Under the pieces are notes generated by a model that saw nothing but the letters and a program-made list of their open reading frames with translations, was not told the DNA's origin and made no database searches. 8,755 nucleotides of DNA from NCBI GenBank assembly GCA_903906325.1, contig CAIVJV010000194.1:1-8755 (forward strand). Direction: 5' to 3'. Shown here one piece after another: positions 6,782-8,755 of the stretch. This DNA comes from an uncultured Gemmatimonadota bacterium (GTDB lineage Bacteria; Gemmatimonadota; Gemmatimonadetes; Gemmatimonadales; Gemmatimonadaceae). Position 1 is the stretch's first letter. Each line of letters opens with the position of its first letter. The translations under genes were made by a program, and so were the position numbers.

Positions 6782-8755
6782 TCGCGGGAACGGCCTCCGC
6801 GCCCGCCGCGGGGACGATCCCCGCGGGGACGGCGCTCGCCCCCCTCGCTCCCCTCGCCATTCCCCTCCGCGCCCGAGGCGGCCGGCGCCTCGGCGCCCCC
6901 CTCTGGCTTCGGCAGGAGCGCCTTCATGGAGAGACGCAGGCGGCCACGCTCGTCGCGATCGATGAGCTTCACCGTGACCTGCTCCCCCTTCTTCACCACA
7001 TCCTCTGGCTTCTCGACACGCGTGTGGCGCATCTCGGAGACGTGGAGGAGGGCCTCGGTCCCCGGCATGATCTCGATGAAGGCGCCGAACGCCGTCACCG
7101 ACTTCACCGTGCCCAGGTAGGTCTCGCCCACCACCGGCTCGGCGGTGATCGCCTGAACCATCTGGCGCGCCCGCTCCATCGCCTCGCCGCCAACGGCCGC
7201 GATGGTGACGAGCCCCGAATCGTCGACGCTGAGCTCGGCGCCGGTCTCGTCCTGGATGCCACGGATCGTCTTGCCCTTGGGCCCGATGAGATCGCCGATC
7301 TTCTCGGGGTTGATCATCATCGTGACGATACGCGGGGCGTACGGCGAGAGATCCGGGCGCGCCGCGGGGAGCGCCTTCTTCATCTCGCCGAGGATGTGCA
7401 ACCGGCCCTCACGCGCCTGCGCGAGCGCCTCGGTCATGATCTTGAGGTCGAGCCCCTGGATCTTGATGTCCATCTGGATCGAGGTGATCCCCTGCTCCGT
7501 CCCGGCGACCTTGAAGTCCATGTCGCCGAGGTGATCCTCGGTCCCGAGGATGTCGGTGAGGATCGCGTACTTCTTCCCTTCCTTGATGAGCCCCATCGCC
7601 ACGCCGGCGACCGGTGCCTTGAGCGGGATGCCGGCATCGAAGCAGGCGAGCGAGCCACCGCAGATCGACGCCATCGAGGAGGAGCCGTTCGACTCGAGGA
7701 TCTCGGAGACGATGCGGATCGTGTACGGGAACTCCTCGAACGCCGGGAGCACCGCCTGGATCGCACGCTCGGCGAGCGCCCCGTGCCCGATCTCGCGACG
7801 GCCGGTGCCACGCATCGGCTTGGCCTCACCGGTCGAGAAGGGTGGGAAGTTGTAGTGCAACATGAACGACTTGGTGGTCTCCTTCGCGTCGTCGATGTTG
7901 TCCATGCGCTGCACGTCGTTCGCCGTGCCGAGCGTCGCGACCACGAGGGCCTGCGTCTGCCCGCGGGTGAAGAGCGCCGAGCCGTGGGCGCGCGGGAGCA
8001 CCGAGGCATCGATCGAGATGGTCCGCACGACGTTCGGCTTGCGGCCGTCGACGCGGAGCCCGGTGTCGAGCACCTGCGCGCGGAGCGCGTTGTACTCGAT
8101 GTCGCCGACGATGTGGCCGACGAGGCCCACATGCGCGGGGTCGAGGACGGTCACCATCTCCGCCTTGACCTCCTCCTTCACCTTCTCGACCGCCTGGATG
8201 CGGGTCGCCTTGTCCTTCTGGTTGATCGCGGCCTCGATGCGCTTCTCGGCGGCCTTCGTCACCGTCTTCTTCACGTCCTCGGGGATCTCGGTCCCCGTCC
8301 ACGCCATCTTCTCCGGAAGGTCGACCTTCTTGAGGAGCTCCTCCTGCATCGTGACGAGCTCACCGATCCCCTTCTGCGCGACCTTGAGCGCCTCGACGAT
8401 CTCTGCCTCGGAAACCTCGAGCGCGCCGCCCTCGACCATCATGATCGAGTCGGCGGAGCCGGCGACGACCATGTCCATGTCCGAGAACTCGAGCGCCTGG
8501 AAGGTGGGGTTGAGCACCCACTTCCCCTCGACGCGGCCGACGCGGACGCCGGCGATCGGGCCCGCCCACGGGATCTTGCTCGCGCTCAGCGCGAACGAGG
8601 TCGCGATGAGACCGAGCACGTCATGGTCGTTCTCCTGGTCGGCCGAGAGTACGTAGATGACGACCTGCACCTCGTTCTGGAACCCCTCGGGAAAGAGGGG
8701 CCGGATGGAGCGGTCGATGATCCGGCAGGAGAGGATCTCCTCGTCGCGAGATCGG
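6778..8755 (-). CDS. pnp: Polyribonucleotide nucleotidyltransferase (PNPase), 5'-truncated by the window edge
   Basis: PNPase is a trimeric 3'-5' phosphorolytic exoribonuclease in mRNA decay that can also add 3' tails. 658 residues are visible; about 80 N-terminal ones lie beyond the right edge. The frame enters the window open from 8754 and continues through RIIDRSIRPLFPEGF, so the GTG at 8670 is internal, not the start. In visible-residue order: the rest of the first RNase PH domain (about 1-120), the helical linker (about 120-210), and the second RNase PH domain (about 230-460). The second domain has GTGRREIGHG (316-325), SNGSSSM (355-361) and the catalytic-acid region DHLGDMDF. Next come a KH domain with a GPKG loop (about 480-540) and an S1 domain (about 543-612: GTVKSVTAFGAFIEI to RLRLSMKAL). 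The last 40 or so residues are a low-complexity Gly/Glu then Arg/Gly tail ending in GGRGGRSRE. The TGA overlaps the GTG start of the M16 gene. rpsO often precedes pnp but would be outside the window. Confidence 0.97.
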   Translation of the reverse strand, partial: RSRDEEILSCRIIDRSIRPLFPEGFQNEVQVVIYVLSADQENDHDVLGLIATSFALSASKIPWAGPIAGVRVGRVEGKWVLNPTFQALEFSDMDMVVAGSADSIMMVEGGALEVSEAEIVEALKVAQKGIGELVTMQEELLKKVDLPEKMAWTGTEIPEDVKKTVTKAAEKRIEAAINQKDKATRIQAVEKVKEEVKAEMVTVLDPAHVGLVGHIVGDIEYNALRAQVLDTGLRVDGRKPNVVRTISIDASVLPRAHGSALFTRGQTQALVVATLGTANDVQRMDNIDDAKETTKSFMLHYNFPPFSTGEAKPMRGTGRREIGHGALAERAIQAVLPAFEEFPYTIRIVSEILESNGSSSMASICGGSLACFDAGIPLKAPVAGVAMGLIKEGKKYAILTDILGTEDHLGDMDFKVAGTEQGITSIQMDIKIQGLDLKIMTEALAQAREGRLHILGEMKKALPAARPDLSPYAPRIVTMMINPEKIGDLIGPKGKTIRGIQDETGAELSVDDSGLVTIAAVGGEAMERARQMVQAITAEPVVGETYLGTVKSVTAFGAFIEIMPGTEALLHVSEMRHTRVEKPEDVVKKGEQVTVKLIDRDERGRLRLSMKALLPKPEGGAEAPAASGAEGNGEGSEGGERRPRGDRPRGGRGGRSRE
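6794..6798 (-). promoter_or_regulatory. Shine-Dalgarno-like site for the M16 peptidase inside pnp
   Basis: GGAGG on the minus strand lies 12 nt before the GTG at 6781, within the last codons of pnp. The spacing is longer than ideal, but it supports the GTG as a real start. The coding purpose of the same bases, the Arg/Gly tail of PNPase, means the match could be fortuitous. Confidence 0.4.

Noticed and set aside
6264..7551. 17-bp exact repeat (6264-6280 and 7535-7551)
   Set aside because: Both copies encode the peptide Ile-Leu-Gly-Thr-Glu, in the M16 peptidase and in PNPase. Shared codon choice explains the identity better than a mobile or regulatory repeat.
8668..8670. GTG as the start of pnp
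   Set aside because: The frame continues upstream to the window edge with conserved PNPase sequence (RIIDRSIRPLFPEGF), so this GTG is an internal Val codon.

Overview
The window reads as an ordinary, tightly packed chromosomal segment from a GC-rich bacterium (about two thirds G+C by eye). Every gene I can support is on the minus strand, so transcription runs from the right edge to the left. The best taxonomic guess is Gemmatimonadota or a related Gram-negative phylum. It rests on base composition, genes for an outer-membrane lifestyle (a TonB-type plug and TonB C-terminal domain) and the style of the plug protein. No rRNA or other marker is present to prove it.

Layout in transcription order. 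(1) pnp, polynucleotide phosphorylase, lacks about 80 N-terminal residues because it runs off the right edge. (2) An M16 zinc peptidase follows; its GTG start overlaps the pnp stop by 4 bases, the classic pnp–ymxG/mlp pairing. (3) ald, alanine dehydrogenase, starts 15 nt later. (4) Two nucleotides after ald comes a 391-residue exported protein that joins a carboxypeptidase-regulatory-like domain, a TonB-receptor plug domain without a beta barrel, and a TonB C-terminal domain. (5) A 98-nt gap holds a weak promoter candidate and a small hairpin. (6) The rod-shape operon follows: mreB, mreC, mreD and mrdA (PBP2). mrdA runs off the left edge, and mreC/mreD and mreD/mrdA are joined by ATGA overlaps.

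The left half makes the cell-elongation machine: the MreB filament, the MreC/MreD membrane scaffold and the PBP2 transpeptidase; rodA would be the usual next gene outside the window. The right half combines RNA turnover, a peptidase and alanine metabolism, which are linked more by conserved gene order than by one pathway. Alanine is a peptidoglycan precursor, so a loose link between ald and wall synthesis is possible but is only inference.

I see no tRNA, rRNA, CRISPR, insertion sequence, phage gene or convincing terminator. The only intergenic stretch longer than 20 nt is the 98-nt gap before mreB. The one unusual item is the plug–TonB C-terminal fusion. I found no sign of a wholly new multi-gene system.
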